From contig USOZ01000025.1 in the NCBI GenBank assembly GCA_900556525.1, positions 1-13,427 on the forward strand: DNA of 13,427 nucleotides, given 5' to 3'. How positions within the stretch are numbered: position 1 is the first letter of the stretch; each line of letters begins with the position of its first letter. The notes beneath the pieces were generated by a model that did not search any database, was not told the origin of the DNA, and saw only the letters and a program-made list of their open reading frames with translations. Shown piece after piece: positions 1-6,496 of this stretch. The translations under genes and the position numbers were made by a program. The stretch is from an uncultured Oscillospiraceae bacterium (GTDB lineage: Bacteria > Bacillota > Clostridia > Oscillospirales > Ruminococcaceae).

Positions 1-555
1 AAACGGCGCGAAGGCTTCACCTCGCCGCGCTTTACCGCTCCGGCCTGTCCAGCCCGTGATAGCCGTACCGCCAGTGCCGCCGAGGTTCTTGGCGAGATTG
101 GCAACTGATGCATTCGAGCCAGCTGTATTGATTGCAGCTGTACCCTTGTTGGCGATGTAATAGTCAAGAGTACCGTCCTTGTCCGTGTCAAGACCTGTCA
201 GCACCAGACCATAGTAGGGGGTGTCTTCGGTAGTAGAGAACGTAAGATCCTCTGTCTTTGCCGTTGCACCTGCCGCACCACTCTTGCCAGTTGCGCTGGC
301 GGTCGCGGTACTGAGCTTCGATCCGTAGGTATCCCAGATCTTGTCCACACCGGTTGAGTTGTACGTGGTGGCATCGACGAGCCACACATAGATGTTGAGC
401 GTTCCACTTGCGGCATTGGAAGAACCGAATGCCGGATTGGAATCGCTCGTGATTCCCTTGACGGCGGTGCCGGTCCCCCACGTGATCGTGGCAGCCTGCA
501 TCATCCCTACCGCAAGTACGGCAGCGAATACAAACATGAGTTTCTTCATTTTCAT
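1..555 (-). CDS. Secreted protein of unknown function, 3' end outside the window
   Basis: An open frame of 185 codons runs from ATG at 555 to the window edge without a stop, so the C-terminus is missing. The protein starts MKMKKLMFVFAAVLAVGM followed by MQA-ATITWG, a clear Sec signal peptide: Lys-rich n-region, about 13 hydrophobic residues and an Ala-X-Ala-like cleavage region near residues 20-22. The mature part is rich in Thr, Ser, Gly and Ala and has a Ca-binding-like acidic turn (LDTDKDGTLDYY, about residues 125-136). I do not recognise the family; low-complexity secreted or surface proteins like this are common in Verrucomicrobiota/Lentisphaerota. The start is supported by AAGGAAA just upstream. 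It lies 63 bp downstream of the 619-1464 gene on the same strand and could be co-transcribed with it. Its base composition differs from the region after 1550. Confidence 0.7.
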   Translation of the reverse strand, partial: MKMKKLMFVFAAVLAVGMMQAATITWGTGTAVKGITSDSNPAFGSSNAASGTLNIYVWLVDATTYNSTGVDKIWDTYGSKLSTATASATGKSGAAGATAKTEDLTFSTTEDTPYYGLVLTGLDTDKDGTLDYYIANKGTAAINTAGSNASVANLAKNLGGTGGTAITGWTGRSGKARRGEAFAPF

Positions 556-618
556 TTTCCTTTTGGTTTTGTTTTTCTCGGTAGCAACGCATCCCTGACA
601 CGCCACTCCTTGAAATCG

Positions 619-1464
619 TTATTCGTTAGCGAGAGCCGACTTAAACGACACAGTTGCGTCACCAGCTGCCGCTGTCGCCACTTGGAATGCTTCACCAGGT
701 GCAAACTCAATGCTTTGTCCGAGGGGCGAGGAATAATCCTCGTCGATTGCAGCCAGCTCGTCATACCAACCGGCTTCAGCATTGTATTCTCCCGCAATGT
801 ACGCAGGGACAAATACAACCTTGCGGACAAAACTACCATTTTCGTTGAGTTCAACAACGGCATCAGACATAGCCTGCCAACCCGTACCGAGTTCGCCCGT
901 AAGATCGCAGTTGGTGATAAGCTGGTCGAGCTTGATGGTCTTTTCGGCACAGTTGGCGACAATCATGAAACCATTAACGTCCGTCACAGTAGCCGTCGGC
1001 TTAACTTCACCAGCGAATGTCACTGCGGCATCTCCTGCGCCCGCTGTCGCCGTCTGAATGCCAAGCCCGAAGGTGATAGTCGTGGCATCGAGTGGCGTTG
1101 AGTAGTCTTCATCGATTGCAGCCAACTCGTCATACCAACCGGCCTCGGCATTGTACTCACCGGCAATGTATGCAGGAACAAATACGGCCTTGCGAATAAA
1201 ACTGCCATTTGCATTGAGTTCAACAACGGCATCTGACATAGCCTGCCAACCGTCACCGACTTCGCCAGTAAGGTCGCAGTTGGTCTTAAGGTTGCCGTAT
1301 GTCATTGTTTCGGAACCGCCAACGCCCGTGAACGTCGAACCGACGAACTGAAAGTTGTTGAGCGGCTTGGAACGGTACCCCACTGTATTAGCCGAGGAAA
1401 TTCCGTCGGCCTGTACTGCGCCGCAGAACGCCGCGAGCGTCGCTGCAATCATTAGTTTCTTCAT
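619..1464 (-). CDS. Secreted protein with two internal ~93-residue repeats
   Basis: 281 codons starting at ATG 1464 (MKKLMIAATLAAFCGAVQA, a Sec signal peptide with cleavage likely after AVQA, residue 19). An in-frame extension up to 1551 is possible, but the signal peptide and an AGGAAAAG ribosome site place the start at 1464. The mature protein opens with DGISSANTVGY, a motif I associate with exported proteins of Lentisphaerota/Kiritimatiellota/Verrucomicrobiota. Residues 61-153 and 184-276 are a clear tandem duplication: both copies contain NCDLTGE, GWQAMSDAVVELN, VFVPAYIAGEYNAEAGW and YDELAAIDEDYS. The C-terminal part of each repeat is Thr/Ala/Gly-rich and more diverged. No catalytic motif is evident; a structural or binding role outside the cytoplasm is inferred. 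It is the gene nearest the composition break at about 1550, and its minus-strand TTGACA at 1551-1546 may be part of its promoter. Confidence 0.75.
   Translation of the reverse strand: MKKLMIAATLAAFCGAVQADGISSANTVGYRSKPLNNFQFVGSTFTGVGGSETMTYGNLKTNCDLTGEVGDGWQAMSDAVVELNANGSFIRKAVFVPAYIAGEYNAEAGWYDELAAIDEDYSTPLDATTITFGLGIQTATAGAGDAAVTFAGEVKPTATVTDVNGFMIVANCAEKTIKLDQLITNCDLTGELGTGWQAMSDAVVELNENGSFVRKVVFVPAYIAGEYNAEAGWYDELAAIDEDYSSPLGQSIEFAPGEAFQVATAAAGDATVSFKSALANE
637..1284 (-). repeat. Intragenic duplication in the secreted-protein gene
   Basis: Nucleotides 1284-1006 (residues 61-153) and 915-637 (residues 184-276) encode two copies of the same ~93-residue unit, offset by exactly 123 codons. 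Long runs such as the stretch encoding AYIAGEYNAEAGWYDELAAIDEDYS are almost unchanged in protein, with scattered synonymous changes in DNA, so the duplication is not brand new. Confidence 0.85.
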
Positions 1465-1544
1465 TTTCTTTTCCTGTTTCTCCGGAACTCTGTCCGGTTT
1501 CTCACCTTCGGAAACATTTCCAAAAGGCATCGCCATAATTTCGC

Positions 1545-1595
1545 TTGTCAATTTTAAGAAATTGTGGTATACTCAGTTTAGTTTGTCACAAGCTA
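1545..1595 (+). promoter_or_regulatory. Promoter and operator-like palindrome of the polymerase operon
   Basis: TTGTCA at 1545-1550 and TATACT at 1568-1573 are separated by 17 bp, a near-consensus housekeeping promoter. Immediately downstream, at the expected transcription start, is a 17-bp palindrome TAGTTTGTCACAAGCTA (1579-1595) with a single mismatched pair. This is a good position for a repressor site. It does not match the classic Gram-positive LexA box (GAAC-N4-GTTC), so SOS control is not shown by the sequence. The remaining leader, 1596-1688, has no recognised feature. Confidence 0.6.
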
Positions 1596-1688
1596 GGTTA
1601 TTCAAAAATAGACCGGAAAATCAACGTAAAAACAGCTGCAGGCACTGTAAAATATCATATTCTCAATAAAATAATTCGGAAAGGGGGC

Positions 1689-3221
1689 ATGAAATTGCCG
1701 CGCACTTATATTGCTATTGATCTTAAATCTTTTTTCGCTTCTGTGGAGTGTAAGGAACGGGGGCTTGATCCCCTTGTCACAAACCTTGTTGTTGCTGACG
1801 AAAACCGAACAGAAAAAACGATTTGCCTTGCGGTTTCTCCGTCGCTTAAAACGTTCGGTATTCCGGGCAGACCAAGGCTATTCGAGGTCGTTCAGAAAAT
1901 CAGGGAAGCTAACTCCAAAAGGCTATATCAGTACCGCAAGGCTATACACAATTATAAAGCAGACTTTTCGGGAAGCTCATACCTTGAAACAGACCTGAAA
2001 AACAATTTATCATTGGCGGCGGATTACATTGTAGCCCCGCCACGCATGGCTTACTATATGGAATACAGCACGCGCGTTTACAATGTTTATCTGAAATATA
2101 TTGCTCCCGAGGATATGCACGTTTACTCCATTGACGAGGTATTTATGGACGTGACGAATTATCTCGCGGCATATAAAATGACAGCCCACGAGCTTGCAAT
2201 AACAATTATCCGCGACGTTCTGAAAACAACCGGAATTACCGCCACAGCTGGAATCGGAACAAACCTCTACCTTTGTAAAATAGCAATGGATATTGTTGCA
2301 AAGAAAATGCCGCCCGACAAGGACGGCGTAAGAATTGCGGAGCTTGATGAAATGTCATACCGACAGCAGCTTTGGACGCATACCCCGCTCACTTCGTTCT
2401 GGAGAGTCGGGAAAGGATATGCGACAAAACTCGAAGCGCACGGCATATATACAATGGGCGATATTGCGGAAATGTCGCTTACCGAGCGGGGAGAGGATTT
2501 GCTCTACAATCTGTTCGGCGTTAATGCAGAATTGCTTATCGACCATGCGTGGGGCTGGGAGCCATGCACTATGCAGGACATAAAATCCTATCGTCCCGAA
2601 ACGAACAGCTTGAGTACGGGGCAGGTTCTTCAAGAGCCGTACACATATGAAAAAGCAAAGCTCATCACAATGGAAATGACCGACCTGCTTGTGCTTGATA
2701 TTGTTGAAAAAGGACTTGTTACGAATCAGCTCGTTCTGACGATAATATATGATACGGAAAATTTAAAAAATCCCGAAATCAGCCGCAAGTATCACGGTGA
2801 AATAACGACCGACGCTTACGGAAGAAAAATTCCGAAAAACGCTCACGGTTCAAAAACTCTCGACAGACAGACCTCGTCAACAAAGCTTATTCTTAAAGCG
2901 ATGGCAGAGCTTTATGATAAGATCGTCGATCCGAATCTTCTTGTCAGAAAAATCAACATTGTCGCAAATAATCTTGTTGATGAAAAGAATGTTCAGCAAA
3001 AGGAAGAATATGAACAGCTCGACTTCTTTACCGACTACGCCGCCATTCGGGAGCAGAATGAACGGCAGGAAAAGGAGCTTGAAAAGGAAAAACACATACA
3101 GCAGGCAATGCTTCATATAAAGAAAAAATTTGGTAAGAACGCGGTTCTGAAAGGCATGAATCTCGAAGAAGGCGCAACGTCAAAGGAGCGAAACAACCAG
3201 ATAGGAGGTCACAAAGCCTAA
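1689..3221 (+). CDS. Y-family translesion DNA polymerase (UmuC/UvrX/DinB-like)
   Basis: 510 residues. This family replicates across damaged template bases. The palm metal ligands are visible: Asp11 in YIAIDLKSFFASVE and Asp149-Glu150 in YSIDEVFMDV. The little-finger and thumb part includes a helix-hairpin-helix-like WRVGKGYATKLEAHGI. QLDFF at residues 443-447 is a classic sliding-clamp binding peptide. The C-terminal tail after it (about 60 residues) is Lys/Glu-rich and probably helical. Two starts are possible: ATG 1689, only one base after GGGGG (1683-1687), and TTG 1695 (MPRTYIAID), seven bases after it; the latter has better spacing. The frame is open upstream to 1545, but that stretch is promoter and leader. 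The yolD-like gene follows two bases after the stop, the usual Bacillota pairing of uvrX/yqjW-type polymerases with yolD/yqjX. Confidence 0.93.
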   Translation: MKLPRTYIAIDLKSFFASVECKERGLDPLVTNLVVADENRTEKTICLAVSPSLKTFGIPGRPRLFEVVQKIREANSKRLYQYRKAIHNYKADFSGSSYLETDLKNNLSLAADYIVAPPRMAYYMEYSTRVYNVYLKYIAPEDMHVYSIDEVFMDVTNYLAAYKMTAHELAITIIRDVLKTTGITATAGIGTNLYLCKIAMDIVAKKMPPDKDGVRIAELDEMSYRQQLWTHTPLTSFWRVGKGYATKLEAHGIYTMGDIAEMSLTERGEDLLYNLFGVNAELLIDHAWGWEPCTMQDIKSYRPETNSLSTGQVLQEPYTYEKAKLITMEMTDLLVLDIVEKGLVTNQLVLTIIYDTENLKNPEISRKYHGEITTDAYGRKIPKNAHGSKTLDRQTSSTKLILKAMAELYDKIVDPNLLVRKINIVANNLVDEKNVQQKEEYEQLDFFTDYAAIREQNERQEKELEKEKHIQQAMLHIKKKFGKNAVLKGMNLEEGATSKERNNQIGGHKA

Positions 3222-3223
3222 TT

Positions 3224-3658
3224 ATGAAAGACTACAGCCATATCATAAACCTCCCTCATCATCAATCAGCCGTGCGAAAGCATATGTCTGTTTCCGATCG
3301 TGCCGTGCAGTTTGCTCCGTTTGCCGCTCTCACAGGCCACAGTGAGGCAATAAAGGAAACCGCAAGGCTGACAGACGATTTTTTAGAAATGGACGAGGAC
3401 AGCCTTGAAAAATTGTCTGCGAAACTGCGGCTGCTTAAAGAAAAACTGCCCGAACAGCCCGAAATAACGGTAACATACTTTGTCCCCGATGAAAAGAAAT
3501 CAGGCGGAGCGTATGCCCAAAAAACAGGAATAGTCAGAACGATCGAAGAAGCCGAGCGCAGGCTCGTTTTCTATGACGGCGACAGAATAGACATTGACAT
3601 GACTGTTGATTTTAATGGAGATATTTTTTCTGCTTTGGAATATTGGAAAAACGGTTGA
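3224..3658 (+). CDS. YolD-like protein, partner of the Y-family polymerase
   Basis: 144 residues, starting two bases after the polymerase stop. AGGAGG at 3203-3208 is its likely ribosome site, although spacing is long (about 15 bases), so translational coupling is likely. The sequence matches the YolD-like family: an N-terminal segment MKDYSHIINLPHHQS, a central RAVQFAPFAALTGH motif, then helices and a C-terminal beta segment (YFVPDEKKSGGAYAQKTG...RLVFYDGDRIDI). Known family members are encoded next to UmuC-type polymerases in Bacillota and are presumed to act with them, possibly as a UmuD substitute. Its TGA stop (3656-3658) lies inside the -35 box (3655-3660) of the first cassette promoter, and the bases encoding its last residues resemble the sequence upstream of the later cassette promoters. 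Confidence 0.88.
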   Translation: MKDYSHIINLPHHQSAVRKHMSVSDRAVQFAPFAALTGHSEAIKETARLTDDFLEMDEDSLEKLSAKLRLLKEKLPEQPEITVTYFVPDEKKSGGAYAQKTGIVRTIEEAERRLVFYDGDRIDIDMTVDFNGDIFSALEYWKNG

Positions 3659-3708
3659 AAATTGTGGAAATGCGTGATATAATGGGATTATAAGAGCAGT
3701 TAATCTGC
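3655..3708 (+). promoter_or_regulatory. Cassette promoter 1 with 5' leader hairpin
   Basis: TTGAAA (3655-3660), 17 bp, TATAAT (3678-3683). Predicted transcription start is near 3690. The leader then carries GCAG-TTAAT-CTGC (3696-3708), a 4-bp stem with a 5-nt loop that recurs in every cassette. The -35 box contains the TGA stop of the yolD-like gene, and there is no terminator between that gene and this promoter, so polymerase operon transcripts may read into the array. Confidence 0.8.
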
Positions 3709-4443
3709 CAAATAAATTGAAAATTTAAGGGTGACATACACGAAATGATTAAAGCACTATTTGTAGATTTTTATGGCACTATTGTTCACGAAGACGGAGA
3801 AGTGATAAAACAAATTTCACAGGAAATATATGATACTGGAAAAGTAAATGATAAATCAGAAATAAGCTCTTATTGGTGGAGTGAATTTCAGAATGCTTAT
3901 CTTAGCGCATATGGCGATAATTTTGTAACTCAAAGAGAATTGGAATACATGTCATTAGTAAAAACAATCCAGCATTTCAATTCATCTGCCGATGCAAAGA
4001 CATTGAGTGGTTTGATGTTCAATCATTGGATAAAACCACCTATTTTTGAGGAATCAAAACAGTTCTTTGAATTATGTTCGATTTCAATCTATGTTGTATC
4101 CAATATTGACAGAGATGATGTGTTGCAAGCCATCAAATACCATGATTTGAAGCCGGCTGATGTATTCACAAGCGAAGACGCAAAAGCATATAAGCCAAGA
4201 AAAGAGTTATTTGAATTCGCATTAAATAGAGTAGGTTTATCTCCCGAGGAGGTATTACATATTGGTGATTCCTTAAGCAGCGATATAAAAGGTGCTTCAT
4301 CTATCGGAATAAATGCGATATGGGTTAATAGAAGCAACAGGGAACCCCCAGATAATGTTATGGCTGTAAAAAATCTATTGGAAGTATATAATACAAAATA
4401 TTTCTGATAGATAGCACCGCACTTTTTTATTGAACAGTTTAAT
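3699..4443 (+). repeat. Cassette 1 inverted-repeat borders
   Basis: Left arm 3699-3722 starts GTTAATCTGCCAAATAAA; right arm 4423-4443 ends TTTTATTGAACAGTTTAA. Read as reverse complement, the right arm keeps TTAA-CTG and AATAAA. This is the most diverged pair in the array. A G-to-A change relative to the array consensus (CGATAAAT to AATAAAT in the left arm) is matched by C-to-T in the right arm (ATCG to ATTG). Confidence 0.6.
3745..4407 (+). CDS. HAD-superfamily hydrolase
   Basis: 220 residues, ATG 3745, AAGGGTGA about 10 bases upstream. All four HAD motifs are present: motif I VDFYGTIV (nucleophile Asp8), motif II VVSNID (Ser119-Asn120), motif III Lys150 in AYKPRKELF, motif IV HIGDSLSSD (Asp175, Asp180). 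An alpha-helical cap sits at about residues 15-100. Motif I is D-x-Y rather than D-x-D: Asp+2, the usual acid/base of phosphatases, is Tyr10. Asp-x-Tyr-Gly-Thr is typical of L-2-haloacid dehalogenases, while motif IV (GDSxxxD) is phosphatase-like. The substrate is unknown: a dehalogenase-like or phosphoester hydrolase role is possible. It is the sole gene of cassette 1 with its own promoter (3655) and terminator (4449). HAD proteins also occur as self-protection enzymes. Confidence 0.88.
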   Translation: MIKALFVDFYGTIVHEDGEVIKQISQEIYDTGKVNDKSEISSYWWSEFQNAYLSAYGDNFVTQRELEYMSLVKTIQHFNSSADAKTLSGLMFNHWIKPPIFEESKQFFELCSISIYVVSNIDRDDVLQAIKYHDLKPADVFTSEDAKAYKPRKELFEFALNRVGLSPEEVLHIGDSLSSDIKGASSIGINAIWVNRSNREPPDNVMAVKNLLEVYNTKYF

Positions 4444-4448
4444 GTGCC

Positions 4449-4480
4449 AAAAGAGCAACCCGCTGTGGCTGCTCTTTTTT
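4449..4480 (+). terminator. Rho-independent terminator after cassette 1
   Basis: AAAAGAGCA (4449-4457) pairs with TGCTCTTTT (4470-4478) around a 12-nt loop and continues into a T-run to 4480. Confidence 0.85.
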
Positions 4481-4527
4481 ATGTGGTTTCCGCTGTCATG
4501 CCAATGCGGATTTGATTGAAAAATTGG

Positions 4528-4582
4528 TTGAAAATTGTGGAAATGCGTTGTATAATAGATTTATGAAGGCAGTTAATCTGCC
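4528..4582 (+). promoter_or_regulatory. Cassette promoter 2 with 5' leader hairpin
   Basis: TTGAAA (4528-4533), 17 bp, TATAAT (4551-4556). Leader hairpin GGCAG-TTAAT-CTGCC (4568-4582). The stretch GGTTGAAAATTGTGG and the following AAATGCGT are identical to promoter 1. Confidence 0.85.
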
Positions 4583-5657
4583 CTACAAATCGAAATTTGA
4601 CGCAGCTGTGCGAGTAGAGAAGGGAGTAATTATTATGCCTATGCTAAAAAAAGGGGGAACTATTGGAATTTTTAGTCCATCATATCCTATCACCGCAGAT
4701 TCACCGGGTGCAGCGATCCGTGCCGAGGAGTTTTTCAATTCTAAAGGATACAAGATAAAAAAAGGAAGTCTTTGGGGAAAAAGCTCCTTTTATCGCAGCG
4801 GTTCAGCAAAAGACAGAGCAACCGAGTTCAATGAACTTCTTTATAACCCTGAAGTTGATTGCCTTATGGCAAGCATTGGTGGATTTGTATCAAATGCAAT
4901 GCTTCCATATATCGACTATGACTATTTTGCAGCAAACCCTAAGCCTGTAGTCGGAATGTCCGATACAACATCACTGCTTATGGGGCTTTACGCTAAAACA
5001 GGTATCACAGTTTACTATGGCACGAATTTTGCAACGAGTTATGCCAGACTCAGCCCTTATAGTGATATAGCATTTCAATGCTTCTGTGATGTGATAAATT
5101 CTACTGAAAACTATACTTACACTATTCCCCATTTTTATTCAGATGAAGTAATAGATTGGGATAAACCTATTATGTCAGAAAAACAGATACCGAATAAATT
5201 ATTAACATTAATCGGTGGCAAATCAACCGGAAGGCTTATTGGAGGAAATCTAAATACACTCACAAGTGTTTGGGGTAGCCCTTATATGCCGGAAATTCAA
5301 GAAGGCGATATTCTTTTTTTGGAGAATACGGAAGAAGGGGCGGACTATACAGAACGATATATCACTTGGTTAAAACTATGTGGTGTGTTTGAACGTCTTG
5401 GCGGATTGATAATCGGAAAACACAGACAGTTCGATGACTATGGAACTAAAATGAAGTCATACGAAATTCTTTTGGATATTATAGACAAAGCAAATTTCCC
5501 AATACTTGCAGAATTTGATTGTGGTCACTGTGTCCCAATGCTTACTCTGCCGATTGGCATGAAAGTTGAGCTTGATTCTGATGCTCAAACCCTTAAGATA
5601 ATACACTAAGTTTTGATTTACCCTACTTACAAATTCCCATTTATCGAGCAGCTTAAC
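4572..5657 (+). repeat. Cassette 2 inverted-repeat borders
   Basis: Left arm 4572-4598 (GTTAATCTGCCCTAC...AAATTT) and right arm 5631-5657 (AAATTCCCATTTATC...GCTTAAC) are complementary over 27 nt with about six mismatches by eye. The right arm ends in GCTTAAC, which fits the integron half-site pattern RYYYAAC, but the left arm GTTAATC does not fit GTTRRRY. Here the left arm has CTA and the right arm has the complement of CGA, the one pair in the array that does not co-vary at this place. Confidence 0.7.
4635..5609 (+). CDS. S66-family peptidase, MccF-like (microcin-C-type immunity / LD-carboxypeptidase)
   Basis: 324 residues from ATG 4635 (GGGAG 8 bases upstream); the open frame back to 4512 is promoter and leader. 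The fold is the S66 Ser-Glu-His hydrolase. Ser109 lies in VVGMSDTTSL (nucleophile), Glu230 in ILFLENTEEG, His298 in FDCGHCVPM. The Glu-His spacing of 68 is what I recall for E. coli MccF. SIGGFVSNAMLPYIDYD (residues 80-96) and GRLIGGNLNTL are further family hallmarks and favour the MccF branch over LdcA. MccF-type enzymes cleave processed microcin C or related aminoacyl-adenylate toxins in the cytoplasm and give immunity. The relative LdcA recycles murein tetrapeptides. No signal peptide is seen, consistent with a cytoplasmic enzyme. As a lone gene with no toxin synthesis genes nearby, it is best read as acquired immunity or detoxification. Confidence 0.88.
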   Translation: MPMLKKGGTIGIFSPSYPITADSPGAAIRAEEFFNSKGYKIKKGSLWGKSSFYRSGSAKDRATEFNELLYNPEVDCLMASIGGFVSNAMLPYIDYDYFAANPKPVVGMSDTTSLLMGLYAKTGITVYYGTNFATSYARLSPYSDIAFQCFCDVINSTENYTYTIPHFYSDEVIDWDKPIMSEKQIPNKLLTLIGGKSTGRLIGGNLNTLTSVWGSPYMPEIQEGDILFLENTEEGADYTERYITWLKLCGVFERLGGLIIGKHRQFDDYGTKMKSYEILLDIIDKANFPILAEFDCGHCVPMLTLPIGMKVELDSDAQTLKIIH

Positions 5658-5662
5658 ACACC

Positions 5663-5721
5663 AAAGGAGCACCCCTCACGGTTGTTCCTTTTCCTATATT
5701 TCTGAGTCGCAAGTTCTTTTT
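5663..5721 (+). terminator. Terminator after cassette 2, with a decayed second hairpin
   Basis: AAAGGAGCA (5663-5671) pairs imperfectly with TTGTTCCTTT (5682-5691). The GAGTC-GCAA-GTTCTTTTTT at about 5704-5721 is the counterpart of the perfect GAGCC-GCAA-GGCTC hairpins after cassettes 3 and 4, but its stem is broken by substitutions. Confidence 0.7.
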
Positions 5722-5769
5722 TATGTGGTACGTGATGTTAGCCCAATGGCAATTAGATTGGAAAAGTGG

Positions 5770-5823
5770 TTGAAAAAAGTGGGATTGCGTGGTATAATGA
5801 GTCTGTGAGAGCGGTTAATCTGC
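5770..5823 (+). promoter_or_regulatory. Cassette promoter 3 with 5' leader hairpin
   Basis: TTGAAA (5770-5775), 17 bp, TATAAT (5793-5798). The leader hairpin is GCGG-TTAAT-CTGC (5811-5823). The A-to-G change in the left strand replaces an A-U pair by a G-U wobble, so the stem is kept in RNA. Confidence 0.82.
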
Positions 5824-6348
5824 CCGATAAATCGGAATTTATAAAAGAAAGAGGCATTGTACGTTATGATTGATTTCGTTAAGTCTACAGAAATGAAGAT
5901 CTCACTTGCTCCCGATCAGGAGGGGATGCTTTCAACAAAGGAAACAATTAAGACGATTATCAGGGATAATCCTGATACGGTTCTGGCTTTTGATATATTT
6001 GACGAAAATGATCTGATTGGTTTTATTCTGGTTAATCGTTTTGAAGAGCATAAATATTTTTTGTGGGAATACGCCATAGACATAAGCCACCAAAATAAAC
6101 ACAAAGGCACAGCCGCACTAAAAAAATTTATTGACCTTATGCGAATTTGTTATGATGCAAAAGTTATAACAACCACATATATTTACGGTAATGACCATGC
6201 GAAGCATATATATGAGAAAATGGGGTTTGAGGAAACCGATGTGGTGGACGAGCAAGACTGCCATGAGGTAAATATGGCTTATTATATATAACATCGAAAA
6301 AATTCGTATAATCGCTGATACATATTCCCATTTATCGAGCAGTTTAAC
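5814..6348 (+). repeat. Cassette 3 inverted-repeat borders
   Basis: Left arm 5814-5843 and right arm 6319-6348 are complementary over about 30 nt with five mismatches by eye. Key parts are GTTAATCTGC + CGATAAAT + GGAAT on the left and ATTCC + ATTTATCG + GCAGTTTAAC on the right. The right arm core GTTTAAC fits RYYYAAC. Confidence 0.75.
5866..6291 (+). CDS. GNAT-family N-acetyltransferase
   Basis: 141 residues from ATG 5866; GAGG at 5851-5854 is 11 bases away, and TTG 5857 would be an alternative start only two bases from it. This is a single GNAT domain of usual length. A central beta-strand WEYAIDIS is followed by the acetyl-CoA loop NKHKGTAALKKFIDLM (about residues 76-91, corresponding to the Q/R-x-x-G-x-G/A motif). 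The C-terminal AKHIYEKMGFEE is the standard alpha4-beta7 'Y-x-x-x-G-F' segment. The acceptor is unknown: candidates are a polyamine, an antibiotic amine, an amino acid or a protein N-terminus. The context, as one gene of an array of detoxification-type enzymes with its own promoter and terminator, favours a resistance or self-protection role, but this is inference. It is not obviously close to the GNAT of cassette 5; the two appear to be separate acquisitions. Confidence 0.85.
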   Translation: MIDFVKSTEMKISLAPDQEGMLSTKETIKTIIRDNPDTVLAFDIFDENDLIGFILVNRFEEHKYFLWEYAIDISHQNKHKGTAALKKFIDLMRICYDAKVITTTYIYGNDHAKHIYEKMGFEETDVVDEQDCHEVNMAYYI

Positions 6349-6352
6349 ACAC

Positions 6353-6416
6353 AAAAGGAGCAACCACCCCGGCTGCTCCTTTTTCATATATCCCCCGAGC
6401 CGCAAGGCTCTTTTTT
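6353..6416 (+). terminator. Two tandem terminators after cassette 3
   Basis: First: AAAAGGAGCA (6353-6362) pairs with TGCTCCTTTT (6374-6383). Second: GAGCC-GCAA-GGCTC followed by TTTTTT (6397-6416). Tandem insulation just before the next promoter. Confidence 0.9.
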
Positions 6417-6441
6417 ATATGGCAATTAGATTGAAAAGTAG

Positions 6442-6496
6442 TTGAAAATTGTGAAAATGTGTGGTATAATGGAGTTATAAAGGCAGTTAATCTGCC
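6442..6496 (+). promoter_or_regulatory. Cassette promoter 4 with 5' leader hairpin
   Basis: TTGAAA (6442-6447), 17 bp, TATAAT (6465-6470), leader hairpin GGCAG-TTAAT-CTGCC (6482-6496). Almost identical to promoter 5. Confidence 0.85.

Noticed and set aside
188..1256. Other overlapping frames in the first 1.5 kb, on both strands
   Set aside because: They are shadows of the two signal-peptide-bearing genes, with no ribosome sites and atypical residue composition.
1545..1688. Extended N-terminus of the polymerase and a LexA box
   Set aside because: The upstream open frame covers the promoter and leader, and the protein family begins near RTYIAID. No GAAC-N4-GTTC-type box is visible.
4512..4634. 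Upstream extension of the MccF-like reading frame
   Set aside because: It spans the -35, -10 and leader hairpin shared by all cassettes; the ribosome site points to ATG 4635.
4423..5657. Canonical integron attC sites
   Set aside because: Right arms of cassettes 2 and 3 contain RYYYAAC-like GCTTAAC/GTTTAAC, but the partner GTTAATC does not fit GTTRRRY, cassettes 1, 4 and 5 deviate further, and the arms lie 128-156 bp apart around terminators and a promoter. Only an analogy is claimed.
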